From positions 744,001 to 808,000 of the forward strand of contig NZ_CP113431.1 in the NCBI RefSeq assembly GCF_030506255.1: a stretch of 64,000 nucleotides of DNA, given 5' to 3'. Shown piece after piece: positions 48,465 to 56,487 of this stretch (positions within the stretch are counted from its first letter, which is position 1; every line of letters begins with the position of its first letter). This stretch comes from Nocardioides sp. Arc9.136. GTDB taxonomy: Bacteria > Actinomycetota > Actinomycetes > Propionibacteriales > Nocardioidaceae. The notes under the pieces were generated by a model. The model had not been told where the DNA came from. It did no database searches and saw only the letters and a list, made by a program, of their open reading frames with translations. The position numbers and the translations under genes were made by a program.

Positions 48465-49238
48465 ATGGCACACACCTGGGACCCCGACCGGTACCTCACC
48501 TTCGCCGACGAGCGGGGGCGGCCGTTCGTCGACCTCCTCGCCCGCGTCGGCGCCGCCGGCCCGCGGACCGTCGCCGACCTCGGCTGCGGTCCGGGCAACC
48601 TCACCGGCCTGCTGCGCGAGCGGTGGCCGGACGCCGAGGTGACCGGCGTCGACTCCAGCCCGGAGATGGTGCGCCGGGCGCGGGAGCGCGAGGACGGCGT
48701 GCGGTACGACGTCGCCGACCTGCGCGACTGGTCGCCGGCCAGCCCGGTCGACGTGCTGGTCTCGAACGCCACGCTGCAGTGGCTCCCCGAGCACCTCGAC
48801 CTGCTGCCGCGGCTGCTCGACCACGTCGCGGCGGACGGCTGGCTCGCGTTCCAGGTGCCGGGCAACTTCGAGGAGCCCAGCCACACGATCCGCCGCGACC
48901 TCGCCGCCCGGGCGCCGTACGCCGAGCACCTGCGCGACGTCGCCGTGCCCGCCAGCCACGACCCCGCGACGTACCTCGACGTGCTCAGCGGGCTCGGCTG
49001 CGAGGTCGACGCCTGGGAGACGACGTACCTGCACGTGCTCACCGGGCCCGACCCCGTGTTCACCTGGGTGTCCGGCACGGGCGCCCGACCGACGCTGCAG
49101 GCGCTGCCCGAGGACCTGAGGCCGGCCTTCGAGGAGGAGTTCCGGGCCCGGTTGCGGACGGCGTACCCCGAGCGGGCCGCGGGCGTGGTGCTGCCGTTCC
49201 GGCGCGTCTTCGTCGTCGCCCGGAAGCCCCGCGCCTGA
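48465..49238 (+). CDS. tam: trans-aconitate 2-methyltransferase
   Basis: 257 residues. WDPDRYLTFADERGRPFVDLLARV is the Tam N-terminus, TVADLGCGPGNLTGLL the SAM-binding motif I, VTGVDSSPEMV motif II and SNATLQWLPEHLDLL the substrate segment; VPGNFEEPSH and WVSGTGARPTLQAL are typical of Tam. It methylates trans-aconitate, an inhibitor of aconitase formed from cis-aconitate. Divergent from tamR with a shared operator, so expression should rise when aconitase is impaired. Confidence 0.92.
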   Translation: MAHTWDPDRYLTFADERGRPFVDLLARVGAAGPRTVADLGCGPGNLTGLLRERWPDAEVTGVDSSPEMVRRAREREDGVRYDVADLRDWSPASPVDVLVSNATLQWLPEHLDLLPRLLDHVAADGWLAFQVPGNFEEPSHTIRRDLAARAPYAEHLRDVAVPASHDPATYLDVLSGLGCEVDAWETTYLHVLTGPDPVFTWVSGTGARPTLQALPEDLRPAFEEEFRARLRTAYPERAAGVVLPFRRVFVVARKPRA

Positions 49239-49363
49239 GGCGCACCGCACGGCGTAACCCGGCGCGACATGGGGCGTTGTCAGGGCGACCGGCACGGCCC
49301 CCGAACGCGCCGGTGCGGGGACTCGGCCCCGGACGACCTGCCTCCCTGTCGAAGGACACCCCC

Positions 49364-49717
49364 GTGACCGACCTCGCCGACCGTCCGGACACCACCCAGC
49401 AAGCGCCGACCGAGATGCGCGAGCCCGCCCCCGCCGTCCCTGCAGTGCCTGCCGTCCCGGTCCAGGAGGTCGACATGTCGGCCGTGGTCAACCGGGTGAA
49501 GCGGGCCCAGGGCCAGCTCGGCGGCGTGCTGCGGATGATCGAGGATGGCCGGGACCTCGAGGCTGTGGTCCACCAGCTCAAGGCCGTCTCCCGCGCCCTC
49601 GACCGGGCCGGGTTCGCGCTCATCGCCGCAGAGCTGCGCCAGAGCGTCGTCGACGGTGCCGTCGTCGGCGAGCCCGAGCTGGCCAAGCTGGAGAAGTTCT
49701 TCCTCTCCCTCGCCTGA
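49364..49717 (+). CDS. CsoR/RcnR (DUF156) family protein without metal-binding Cys
   Basis: 117 residues from GTG 49364 (GAAGGA about 8 nt upstream). After a Pro/Ala-rich N-terminal extension of about 35 residues, NRVKRAQGQLGGVLRMIEDG and HQLKAVSRALDRAGFALIAA form the DUF156 helical bundle. CsoR-type copper sensors use Cys-His-Cys; here the first Cys position is Asp (GRDLEAV) and the whole protein has no cysteine. It may bind DNA but cannot sense Cu(I) or persulfide in the usual way. No target transporter adjoins. ATG 49474 is an alternative start at the core domain. Confidence 0.85.
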   Translation: MTDLADRPDTTQQAPTEMREPAPAVPAVPAVPVQEVDMSAVVNRVKRAQGQLGGVLRMIEDGRDLEAVVHQLKAVSRALDRAGFALIAAELRQSVVDGAVVGEPELAKLEKFFLSLA

Positions 49718-49745
49718 GCCCCGCCCGCCCGTGGTTACCGTCGGG

Positions 49746-49751
49746 TAACGT
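49746..49751 (+). promoter_or_regulatory. -10 box TAACGT, leaderless start
   Basis: TAACGT ends 7 nt before ATG 49759; no ribosome site is present. Confidence 0.5.
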
Positions 49752-49758
49752 GTGCCGC

Positions 49759-50247
49759 ATGAGCCGGGTCCTGAGCATGTGGCAGACGACGACGAGCCTG
49801 CCGGTGGTGGGGCCGCGGGTGGGCGCGCGGGCGTTCTCGCTGCTGTTCTCCCAGCAGGCGCCGTACTTCGCGACGATCCGGCCGCGGTTCACCGAGATCG
49901 GGCCGCACCGCGCCGAGCTGGTGATCCCCAAGCGGCGCAGGGTGCACAACCACCTCGGCACCGTCCACGCGATCGCGCTGTGCAACGGGCTCGAGGCGGC
50001 GATGGGCGCGATGGCCGAGGCGACCGTGCCTGCCGACAAGCGGTGGATCCCTAAGGGGATGGAGGTCAGCTACACCGCCAAGGCCACCAGCGACATCACC
50101 TGCACCGCGGAGACCGACCCCGAGCAGTGGACCGGCCTGCCCGACGAGGGCGCCGACCTCCCCGTCCGCGTCCGCGGCGTGCGCGACGACGGCACCGTCG
50201 TGGTCGAGGGCGTCATCCGGCTCTGGGTGACCCCGAAGAAGCGCTGA
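49759..50247 (+). CDS. DUF4442 hotdog-fold protein
   Basis: 162 residues. [41 protein letters not shown] is the DUF4442 (PF14539) core, a hotdog fold related to thioesterases such as PaaI; HNHLGTVH is the conserved His/Asn segment. It likely acts on acyl-CoA, substrate unknown. The start is placed by the -10 box; an in-frame GTG at 49750 overlaps it. Confidence 0.85.
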   Translation: MSRVLSMWQTTTSLPVVGPRVGARAFSLLFSQQAPYFATIRPRFTEIGPHRAELVIPKRRRVHNHLGTVHAIALCNGLEAAMGAMAEATVPADKRWIPKGMEVSYTAKATSDITCTAETDPEQWTGLPDEGADLPVRVRGVRDDGTVVVEGVIRLWVTPKKR

Positions 50248-50281
50248 CCCGGACGATTCCACGGCGCCCGCCGGGCCGCCG

Positions 50282-50287
50282 TACCCT
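50282..50287 (+). promoter_or_regulatory. -10 box TACCCT upstream of miaB
   Basis: TACCCT ends 9 nt before ATG 50297, a slightly longer gap than at other leaderless starts in this window. Confidence 0.35.
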
Positions 50288-50296
50288 GGATCGGTC

Positions 50297-51778
50297 ATGA
50301 GCAGCGCACGCACGTACGAGGTCCGCACCTACGGGTGCCAGATGAACGTCCACGACTCCGAGCGGCTCACCGGGCTGCTCGAGGGGGCCGGGTACGCCGC
50401 CGCGCCCGCGGGCGAGCAGGCCGACGTCGTCGTCTTCAACACCTGCGCGGTCCGTGAGAACGCCGACAACAAGCTCTACGGCAACCTCGGCCACCTGGCG
50501 CCGGTCAAGGCCGCCCGGCCGGGCATGCAGATCGCCGTGGGCGGCTGCCTGGCCCAGAAGGACCGCACGACCATCACCGAGCGCGCCCCCTGGGTCGACG
50601 TCGTCTTCGGCACCCACAACATCGGCTCGCTGCCAGTGCTGCTGGAGCGGGCGCGGGTCCAGGAGGAGGCGCAGGTCGAGATCCTCGAGAGCCTCGACGT
50701 CTTCCCGAGCACGCTGCCGACCAAGCGCGAGTCGGCGTACGCCGCGTGGGTCTCGGTCTCGGTGGGGTGCAACAACACCTGCACGTTCTGCATCGTCCCG
50801 GCGCTGCGCGGCAAGGAGAAGGACCGTCGCCCCGGCGACATCCTCGCCGAGGTCCGCGCGCTGGTCGCCGAGGGCGTCACCGAGGTGACGCTGCTGGGCC
50901 AGAACGTCAACGCCTACGGCGTGGAGTTCGGCGACCGGCAGGCGTTCTCCAAGCTGCTGCGCGCCTGCGGCGACATCGAGGGCCTCGAGCGGGTGCGCTT
51001 CACCAGCCCGCACCCGGCGGAGTTCACCGACGACGTCATCGAGGCGATGGCCGAGACGCCGAACGTCATGCCGAGCCTGCACATGCCCCTGCAGTCCGGC
51101 TCGGACCGGGTGCTGCGCGCCATGCGCCGCTCCTACCGGTCCACGAAGTTCCTCGGCATCATCGACCGGGTCCGCGCCGCGATCCCGCACGCCGCGATCA
51201 CCACCGACATCATCGTGGGCTTCCCCGGCGAGACCGAGGAGGACTTCCTCGAGACGATGCGGGTGGTGCGCGAGTCGCGGTTCGCCAGCGCGTTCACGTT
51301 CCAGTACTCCAAGCGCCCCGGCACCCCGGCCGCCGTCCTCGAGGACCAGGTCCCGCCCGAGGTGGTCAAGGACCGCTACGGCCGCCTGGTCGACCTGGTC
51401 AACGAGATCGCCTGGGAGGAGAACAAGGCGATCGTCGGCCGCACCGTCGAGCTGATGGTCGCCGAGGGCGAGGGACGCAAGGACGCCGCCACGCTGCGGC
51501 TCTCCGGACGTGCGCCGGACAACCGGCTGGTCCACTTCGCCGCCCCGGGTCCCGAGCACGGCGCGCCCGTCCGTCCCGGCGACATGGTGACCGCCGAGGT
51601 CACCTACGCCGCGCCGCACCACCTGGTCGCCGACCGCGTGCTCGCGGTCCGGCGTACCCGCTCCGGTGACGCCTGGGAGGCCCGGACCGCGGCACCGGCG
51701 GCGCCCACCGGGGTCTCGCTGGGCATGCCGGCGGTCGGCGTGCCCGCGCCGCTGCCCGCAGCGCCGGCCTGCGGCTGA
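50297..51778 (+). CDS. miaB: tRNA-2-methylthio-N6-dimethylallyladenosine synthase MiaB
   Basis: 493 residues. The N-terminal UPF0004 domain provides the second cluster cysteines ([38 protein letters not shown]); the radical-SAM domain has [18 protein letters not shown] (CxxxCxxC) and [10 protein letters not shown]; a TRAM domain follows near [13 protein letters not shown]. The C-terminus is extended by an Ala/Pro-rich tail. It adds a methylthio group to i6A37, made by MiaA, which is encoded 1.7 kb downstream beyond the small-protein operon. Confidence 0.96.
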   Translation: MSSARTYEVRTYGCQMNVHDSERLTGLLEGAGYAAAPAGEQADVVVFNTCAVRENADNKLYGNLGHLAPVKAARPGMQIAVGGCLAQKDRTTITERAPWVDVVFGTHNIGSLPVLLERARVQEEAQVEILESLDVFPSTLPTKRESAYAAWVSVSVGCNNTCTFCIVPALRGKEKDRRPGDILAEVRALVAEGVTEVTLLGQNVNAYGVEFGDRQAFSKLLRACGDIEGLERVRFTSPHPAEFTDDVIEAMAETPNVMPSLHMPLQSGSDRVLRAMRRSYRSTKFLGIIDRVRAAIPHAAITTDIIVGFPGETEEDFLETMRVVRESRFASAFTFQYSKRPGTPAAVLEDQVPPEVVKDRYGRLVDLVNEIAWEENKAIVGRTVELMVAEGEGRKDAATLRLSGRAPDNRLVHFAAPGPEHGAPVRPGDMVTAEVTYAAPHHLVADRVLAVRRTRSGDAWEARTAAPAAPTGVSLGMPAVGVPAPLPAAPACG

Positions 51779-51802
51779 CCGCGCCCGTCCGGGACGCGGG
51801 GC

Positions 51803-52138
51803 TCAGATGTCGGGCTTGGCCTGGAACGGGTGCTCCGCGGACCGCGGGTCCTTGCTCGGGTAGCCCGCCTTCGGCAGCACGGTGTCGGGGTTGTCCTCCG
51901 GCCCGCCGGCGGACTGCTCGGGAGGCGCGTCGGCGCCCGCCTCGGTGACCGAGCTGTCGCGGACGCCGTCGGTGCTCCGCTGCCCGGGGCCGGCGTGGCC
52001 GACCCGCTCGGAGCTGACGCCCATCCCGCCCGCGGCCGCGTCGGGGCCGGTGGCACCCGGCTGCGACGCGCGCAGCGGCTCGGCCAGGTCCGGGTCGACC
52101 GGGGGCTCGCCCGGCAGGTCGCCGGACCGCTCGCTCAC
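51803..52138 (-). CDS. small hydrophilic protein, 111 aa (acidic operon gene 6)
   Basis: GTG 52138 overlaps the stop of the preceding gene (GTGA). The product is hydrophilic and disordered-looking, rich in Pro, Gly, Ala, Asp and Ser, with SGDLPGEPPVDPDLAEPL near the start and AGYPSKDPRSAEHPFQAKPD at the end. It has no TM segment or signal peptide. The ending resembles short conserved tails of other small actinobacterial proteins but I recognise no named family. Last gene of the minus-strand operon, convergent with miaB. Confidence 0.6.
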   Translation of the reverse strand: MSERSGDLPGEPPVDPDLAEPLRASQPGATGPDAAAGGMGVSSERVGHAGPGQRSTDGVRDSSVTEAGADAPPEQSAGGPEDNPDTVLPKAGYPSKDPRSAEHPFQAKPDI

Positions 52139-52443
52139 TCCGCCTTCCCCTGCTCGGCGGCGCCCTCGTCCTGGGCGCCGGCCTCGTCGGGGCTGGCCTC
52201 GGTCGCCTCGGTCGAGGTGTCCTCGGACCCCGACATCTGCTCCTGGAGCGAGTCGGGGGTGCTGTCGTCGATGGCCGGGTTCTCGTCGGGCGTGAGGTCC
52301 GGGATGGTGCGCTCGTCGGCCTCGGCGACCGGGTCGTCGATCGCGTCGGCGCCGCCCGGGTTCGGCTCGCCGGGCTCGATCTGCGGCTCGGGCATCGCCG
52401 CGAGCTCTCCCGTCCCGGTGTCGGTGCGGGTCTCCTCGGACAT
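52135..52443 (-). CDS. small acidic protein, 102 aa (acidic operon gene 5)
   Basis: ATG 52443 shares a base with the Nudix stop and has AGGAGG upstream within the Nudix 3' end. The chain is strongly acidic (MSEETRTDTGTGELAAMPEP, later DLTPDENPAIDDSTPDS and EDTSTEATEASPDEAGAQDE) with very few Lys or Arg, no Cys, no predicted fold. The tight overlaps and native codon use support a real gene. Function unknown. Confidence 0.65.
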   Translation of the reverse strand: MSEETRTDTGTGELAAMPEPQIEPGEPNPGGADAIDDPVAEADERTIPDLTPDENPAIDDSTPDSLQEQMSGSEDTSTEATEASPDEAGAQDEGAAEQGKAE

Positions 52444-52976
52444 CAGTCCTCCTGGCTCGGGTTGCTCGGGTGGCTCGGCTCGTCGAAGCCGAAGGTCGAG
52501 TACGCCGTGCTGGTACCCGACCGGATGCTCGCCAACACGGCCGCCTCGTGGGGCACGACCGGGTCGGGCAGGGCGTCGAGCGGCCACCAGCGGAGGTCGG
52601 CGGCCTTGTCCGGCTCGACGATCCGCGGCTCCCCGGTCCACCGGCGGGCGGTCAGGAAGAAGTCGATCCGCTCGTCGATCGGCTCGCCGCCGCCGGTGCG
52701 CTGCATGGCGGTGACGAGCTCCAGGTCGAGCCCGTGGATGCCGAGCTCCTCCTCGGCCTCGCGCCGCGCCGCGTCGTACGCCGTCTCGCCGCGCTCGACG
52801 TGACCGGCGGCCGCGGCGGCCCAGTGGTCGTCCATGTAGCCGGTGCCGCGGCGCAGCTGCAGCAGCACCTCGGTCCGCCCGGCGTCGTCGGTGCGCAGCA
52901 GGAAGACGTACGCCGCGGGGACGACGACGAAGCGTCCGTGCGTCGCCCCCGCGCCGGCGTCACTCAGGGCGGTCAC
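52443..52976 (-). CDS. Nudix hydrolase
   Basis: 177 residues from GTG 52976. The Nudix box GHVERGETAYDAARREAEEELGI (G-x5-E-x7-R-E-U-x-E-E-x-G-U) is complete, so it should bind Mg and hydrolyse a nucleoside diphosphate-X compound. VVPAAYVFLLRTDDAGRTEVLLQLRRGTGYMDDHW before the box and DERIDFFLTARRW after it match the group often annotated as MutT-like or NUDIX domain proteins. The C-terminus is extended and acidic (FDEPSHPSNPSQED). It is the only enzyme in an operon of small acidic proteins between miaB and miaA. Confidence 0.9.
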   Translation of the reverse strand: MTALSDAGAGATHGRFVVVPAAYVFLLRTDDAGRTEVLLQLRRGTGYMDDHWAAAAAGHVERGETAYDAARREAEEELGIHGLDLELVTAMQRTGGGEPIDERIDFFLTARRWTGEPRIVEPDKAADLRWWPLDALPDPVVPHEAAVLASIRSGTSTAYSTFGFDEPSHPSNPSQED

Positions 52977-53145
52977 CGTGGCGGTGGTCGGCCTCGGAGC
53001 CGGCGACCGGCTCCTCGAGGTGGGACTCGTCGACCTCCCCGCGCGGCTCGCGCGACGCGCCGGTCGGTGCGGCCGGCTCGTCCTCGCGCAGCGGGGTGCC
53101 CGGAGGGGCGGGGGTCTCGGGGTCGCCGGTGCCGTGGTCGCTCAT
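52960..53145 (-). CDS. small acidic protein, 61 aa (acidic operon gene 3)
   Basis: ATG 53145 overlaps the previous stop (ATGA), and its 3' end overlaps the Nudix start by 17 bp. MSDHGTGDPETPAPPG begins the chain; it is rich in Asp, Glu, Pro and His (EVDESHLEEPV, SEADHRHGDRPE) with no Cys and no hydrophobic core. Likely disordered. Function unknown. Confidence 0.6.
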   Translation of the reverse strand: MSDHGTGDPETPAPPGTPLREDEPAAPTGASREPRGEVDESHLEEPVAGSEADHRHGDRPE

Positions 53146-53300
53146 GCCAGCTCCTCCTCGTCGGGGGTCTCGTCGTTCGGGGTCACCTCGGGCTCGCCGG
53201 TCGCCGCCTCGTAGACGGTGCCGGTGTCGGGGGACTCCGGCTCGGCGGGTGTGTACTCGTCGGCCTCGTTGACGGCCTGCTCGGGGCTGGTCTCGCTCAT
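53142..53300 (-). CDS. small acidic protein, 52 aa (acidic operon gene 2)
   Basis: Translated from ATG 53300 after AAGGAG. It has 17 Asp/Glu among 52 residues and no Lys, Arg, His or Cys, giving a net charge near -17. It starts MSETSPEQAVNEADEYTPAE and ends NDETPDEEELA. Its stop overlaps the next start (ATGA). The extreme composition with precise overlaps suggests a functional acidic micro-protein, for example a nucleic-acid mimic or charge carrier; this is a guess. Confidence 0.62.
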   Translation of the reverse strand: MSETSPEQAVNEADEYTPAEPESPDTGTVYEAATGEPEVTPNDETPDEEELA

Positions 53301-53313
53301 GCGTCGGTCTCCT

Positions 53314-53481
53314 TCACTGGCTCGGCTCGGGGAACGACGTCTCGGCGTTCTCCTCGCGGACGGCCTCCTCGGCGACGGACGGGTCCTGCCCGTCGGGGAG
53401 CTCGCTCCCGTGCTCGCCGGGCGGGTCCTGGTCGGTGTCGAGCACGGGCTCGTTGCGCTCCTCGGGTATCGGCGCGGTCAT
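53314..53481 (-). CDS. small acidic protein, 55 aa (acidic operon gene 1)
   Basis: First gene of the operon, ATG 53481 after GGAGGGCACC. It has 16 Asp/Glu and two Arg in 55 residues, no Cys. It starts MTAPIPEERNEPVLDTDQD and ends NAETSFPEPSQ. The promoter is the TAGTGT box at 53517-53522 on the minus strand. Product unknown, probably disordered. Confidence 0.62.
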   Translation of the reverse strand: MTAPIPEERNEPVLDTDQDPPGEHGSELPDGQDPSVAEEAVREENAETSFPEPSQ

Positions 53482-53516
53482 GGTGCCCTCCAGTCGCTCG
53501 GCTGCGGTTCCTTGTC

Positions 53517-53522
53517 ACACTA
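53517..53522 (-). promoter_or_regulatory. -10 box TAGTGT of the acidic small-protein operon
   Basis: On the minus strand TAGTGT lies 35 nt before ATG 53481, leaving room for a short leader with its GGAGGG site. On the plus strand the overlapping CACACT (53516-53521) lies 6 nt before the miaA ATG, so the two divergent promoters share bases. Confidence 0.45.
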
Positions 53523-53527
53523 GCCAC

Positions 53528-54463
53528 ATGCGGTCGACCTCAATCCCGGCCGCCGTCCCGGTCGTGGCGGTCGTCGGCGCCACCGCGAGCGGCAAGACCG
53601 CGCTGTCGCTGGACCTCGCCGAGCGGCTAGGCGGCGAGGTCGTCAACACCGACGCCATGCAGCTCTACCGCGGCATGGACGTCGGCACCGCGAAGCTCCC
53701 GCCGGCCGAGCGCCGGGGCATCCCGCACCACCTCCTGGACCGGCTGTCGGTGCGGGAGCCGGCGTCGGTCGCGGAGTTCCAGGGCTGGGCGCGGGCGACG
53801 ATCGCCGAGCTCCGCGCCGTCGGCCGCACGCCGGTGCTGGTGGGCGGGTCGGCGCTGTACACCCGCGCGGTGGTCGACCGCTTCGACTTCCCCGGCACCG
53901 ACGAGGCGGTCCGCGCGCGGCTCGAGGCGGAGCTCGCCGAGGTCGGCCCGGCCGCGCTGCACGCGCGGCTCGCCGAGGTCGACCCCGAGGCGGCCGCACG
54001 GATCCTGGTCGAGAACGGCCGACGCACCGTCCGGGCGCTCGAGGTCGTCGAGATCACCGGCCGGCCGTTCAGCGCCTCCCTGCCGCGGCTCGAGTACGTC
54101 GACCCTCACACTGTCCAGGTCGGCGTCGACATCGACCGACCGACCCTCGACGCCCGGATCGAGCAGCGCGTCGACGCGATGTTCGCGGCCGGCCTCGTCG
54201 ACGAGGTCGCCCGGCTGCTCGAGGAGGGGCTGGCCGAGGGCCGCACCGCCGGCCGCGCGATCGGGTACGTCGAGGTGGTGGCCCACCTCGCCGGTGGGCT
54301 GTCGCTCGACGAGGCCCGCGAGCGGACCGTCGTCGCCACCCGGCGCTTCGCCCGCCGGCAGGACGCGTGGTTCCGCAAGGACCCCCGCGTCGTCTGGGTC
54401 CGCCACGACGACCCCGACCGGGTGGAGCAGGCATTGGCGGCGGTGGAGAGGGTGGTCGCATGA
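53528..54463 (+). CDS. miaA: tRNA dimethylallyltransferase MiaA
   Basis: 311 residues. VVAVVGATASGKTALSLDLAERL is the P-loop, VVNTDAMQLYRGMDVGTAKL the substrate motif, HHLLDRLSVREPASVAEFQ, VLVGGSALYTRAVVD and GRAIGYVEVVAHLAGG with ATRRFARRQDAWFRKD are family blocks. It adds the dimethylallyl group to A37, the substrate of MiaB. ATG 53528 begins the P-loop protein with no ribosome site; leaderless start likely. Coupled by ATGA to the beta-lactamase-like gene. Confidence 0.95.
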   Translation: MRSTSIPAAVPVVAVVGATASGKTALSLDLAERLGGEVVNTDAMQLYRGMDVGTAKLPPAERRGIPHHLLDRLSVREPASVAEFQGWARATIAELRAVGRTPVLVGGSALYTRAVVDRFDFPGTDEAVRARLEAELAEVGPAALHARLAEVDPEAAARILVENGRRTVRALEVVEITGRPFSASLPRLEYVDPHTVQVGVDIDRPTLDARIEQRVDAMFAAGLVDEVARLLEEGLAEGRTAGRAIGYVEVVAHLAGGLSLDEARERTVVATRRFARRQDAWFRKDPRVVWVRHDDPDRVEQALAAVERVVA

Positions 54464-55482
54464 GACGCAGCCGCCCGACCCCGACCGTCGACGAGCTCCT
54501 CGCCCGCCGCACCGACGACGGCACCGGCGTCGTCGTCGCCGTCCGCACGCCCGAGGGCACGGCGTACCACGCCCGCGGCGAGCTGCCCGACGGCGCCGCC
54601 TCGATCCTCGAGATCGGCTCGGTCACCAAGACCATGACCGCCCTGCTGCTCGCCGAGCTGGCCCGCGACGGGCTCGTCGGCCTCGACGACCCGGTCGCCG
54701 ACCACCTGCCCGTGGCCCCGCCGGTCGTGGGCCGGCCGATCACGCTGCTCGACCTCGCCACCCACCACTCGGGGCTGCCGCGGCTGCCGCACGGGTCGCT
54801 GTGGCCGGCGATCACGAGCGAGCGGCACGACCCCTACGCGCGCTACGACGAGGCGACGCTGTCCGCCGCGGTGCTCGCCACCCGGCCGAAGGTCGAGCCC
54901 GGCCGCCGGTTCGGCTACTCCAACCTCGGCGGCGGGCTCCTCGGCTGGGCGCTCGCCCGGGCGGCCGGCACCGACTACGCCACGCTCCTGGCCGACCGGG
55001 TGACCGGGCCGCTCGGCCTGGCGGACACCGGCGTCGAGCTGCCCGCGGAGCAGGCCCACCGGCTCGCGCCCGGCCACGGGTGGCGCGGGCGGCCCGCCGG
55101 CCGCTGGGACCTCGCGCTGCTCGCCGGAGCCGGAGGCGTCGTGTCGACCGCCGCGGACCTGCAGCGCTACGTCGCCGCCTTCGACACGGCGTACGACGGC
55201 CCGCTGGCCGCGGCCGCCGCCGACGCGTGCACCCCGCGGCACCCGGCGGGCCGGGTCGGCCCCGCGAAGGTCGCCCTCGGCTGGCTGGTCGGCCCCGCCG
55301 GGATGCTGTTCCACGACGGCGGCACCGGCGGGTACCGCTCGTTCGCCGGCTCCAGGCCCGACCTCGGGGTGTCGGTCGTCGTGCTGTCGGCGCGTGCCCG
55401 CGGGCTCACCGGGTTCGGGATCCTGCTGCTGCGGGCCGCGGTGGCGGCAGCGGGCGGGGCGGCGGCCCGGCCGGAGCTGTGA
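54460..55482 (+). CDS. beta-lactamase / class C-like serine hydrolase
   Basis: 340 residues. SVTKTMTALL supplies the SxxK active-site Ser and Lys, YSNLGGG the YxN motif and HDGGTGGYRSF the HxG-like third motif of the beta-lactamase/PBP4* family (PF00144). There is no signal peptide, so it is probably a cytosolic esterase or peptidase rather than a resistance enzyme. It overlaps miaA (ATGA). Hydrophobic C-terminal helix (GFGILLLRAAVAAAGGAAA). Confidence 0.88.
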   Translation: MRRSRPTPTVDELLARRTDDGTGVVVAVRTPEGTAYHARGELPDGAASILEIGSVTKTMTALLLAELARDGLVGLDDPVADHLPVAPPVVGRPITLLDLATHHSGLPRLPHGSLWPAITSERHDPYARYDEATLSAAVLATRPKVEPGRRFGYSNLGGGLLGWALARAAGTDYATLLADRVTGPLGLADTGVELPAEQAHRLAPGHGWRGRPAGRWDLALLAGAGGVVSTAADLQRYVAAFDTAYDGPLAAAAADACTPRHPAGRVGPAKVALGWLVGPAGMLFHDGGTGGYRSFAGSRPDLGVSVVVLSARARGLTGFGILLLRAAVAAAGGAAARPEL

Positions 55483-55551
55483 GGCGACGTTCCCGCACCA
55501 GCGCAAGAACGGTCGGGCGCGGGACGGGGCGGCGCGGCCAGACTGGTCGGC

Positions 55552-56487
55552 ATGGACCGACGGGTGCCGGGGCGTGACCGGCTGCGCGAGCTGCTGGACG
55601 CCGTGCTGGACGAGGACAACCGGACGCTGGCCGACATGGCCGGCGGCGCGTACGCCTCGCCGTACCACTTCTCCCGGCAGCTGAGCCGCGACGCCGGCGA
55701 GCCGCCGGTCGCCATGCGGAGACGGGTCGAGCTGGAGCGGGCGGCCTGGCAGCTGCGGCGCGGGGCCAGCGTGACGGACGCGGCGTTCGCCGCCGGATAC
55801 GAGAGCGTCGAGGGGTTCAGCCGCGCCTTCACCCGGGCGTACGGCGAGCTGCCGTCGGCCGTGGCCGCGGGCGGGCCGCGCGACCACTGGCTGCCGGCGC
55901 CGAACGGCATCCACTTCCACCCGCCGACCTCGCTGTGGGTCGATGCCGGCGGGTCCCCGGGCGGCCGGGCCGGCGACGCCGTCACCGGGCACCTCGTCGA
56001 GCACGACCTGGACGACACCCGGTCCCTGCTCGAGGTCGCCAAGGGGCTGACCGCCGAGCAGCTGCACCGCGAGGTGCTCCCCGGCGCCCGGGTCCTGGAG
56101 TGGGACGGCGAGGAGGCCTCGCTCGCGGCGGTGCTGGAGAGCCAGGTGTTCGGCAAGGAGGTGTGGCTGGCCTCGATCGAGGGGCTGGACACCCCGGTCC
56201 GCGGCGACGGCGACGTCACCCGCCTGCTCGAGCGGCACGACGCGGTCGCGCCGCGCTGGCTGGCCCTCGTGCGCGACGTCGACCGGCGCGGGGCCTGGGA
56301 CGACCGGCTGGTCGACGCGCTCTGCGAGCCGCCGGAGAGCTTCGTGCTGGGCGAGGTCGTCGCCCACGTCCTGACGTACGCCGCACACCGGCGCCAGCTC
56401 GCGCGGCTGGTGCTGCGGGTGCTCGGCGTCGAGGTCGCCGACGGCGACCCGATCACCTGGAACCGCACCCGGAGGAGCACCCGATGA
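55552..56487 (+). CDS. AraC-type HTH regulator fused to a DinB-like domain
   Basis: 311 residues. Residues 1-100 carry an AraC DNA-binding module: LADMAGGAYASPYHFSRQLSRDAG and VTDAAFAAGYESVEGFSRAFTRAYGELP. The second half (GHLVEHDLDDTRSLLEVAKGL ... VLGEVVAHVLTYAAHRRQLARLVL) resembles the DinB four-helix bundle, which binds metal through three His. CAGACT lies 7 nt before ATG 55552. It overlaps a dihydrofolate-reductase-like gene (ATGA). Probably a regulator of that gene with a small-molecule or thiol-sensing half. Confidence 0.82.
   Translation: MDRRVPGRDRLRELLDAVLDEDNRTLADMAGGAYASPYHFSRQLSRDAGEPPVAMRRRVELERAAWQLRRGASVTDAAFAAGYESVEGFSRAFTRAYGELPSAVAAGGPRDHWLPAPNGIHFHPPTSLWVDAGGSPGGRAGDAVTGHLVEHDLDDTRSLLEVAKGLTAEQLHREVLPGARVLEWDGEEASLAAVLESQVFGKEVWLASIEGLDTPVRGDGDVTRLLERHDAVAPRWLALVRDVDRRGAWDDRLVDALCEPPESFVLGEVVAHVLTYAAHRRQLARLVLRVLGVEVADGDPITWNRTRRSTR

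Noticed and set aside
49239..49363. CsoR-type operator upstream of the Cys-less regulator
   Set aside because: GC-rich short repeats are present but no clear G/C-tract inverted repeat of the CsoR type could be defined.
53435..53527. Upstream extension of miaA to an earlier ATG
   Set aside because: The extension is antisense to the acidic operon start and would precede the P-loop by 31 unrelated residues; ATG 53528 fits the family.
54460..55482. Beta-lactamase-like gene as antibiotic resistance
   Set aside because: The protein has no export signal and belongs to a broad serine hydrolase family, so resistance cannot be claimed.
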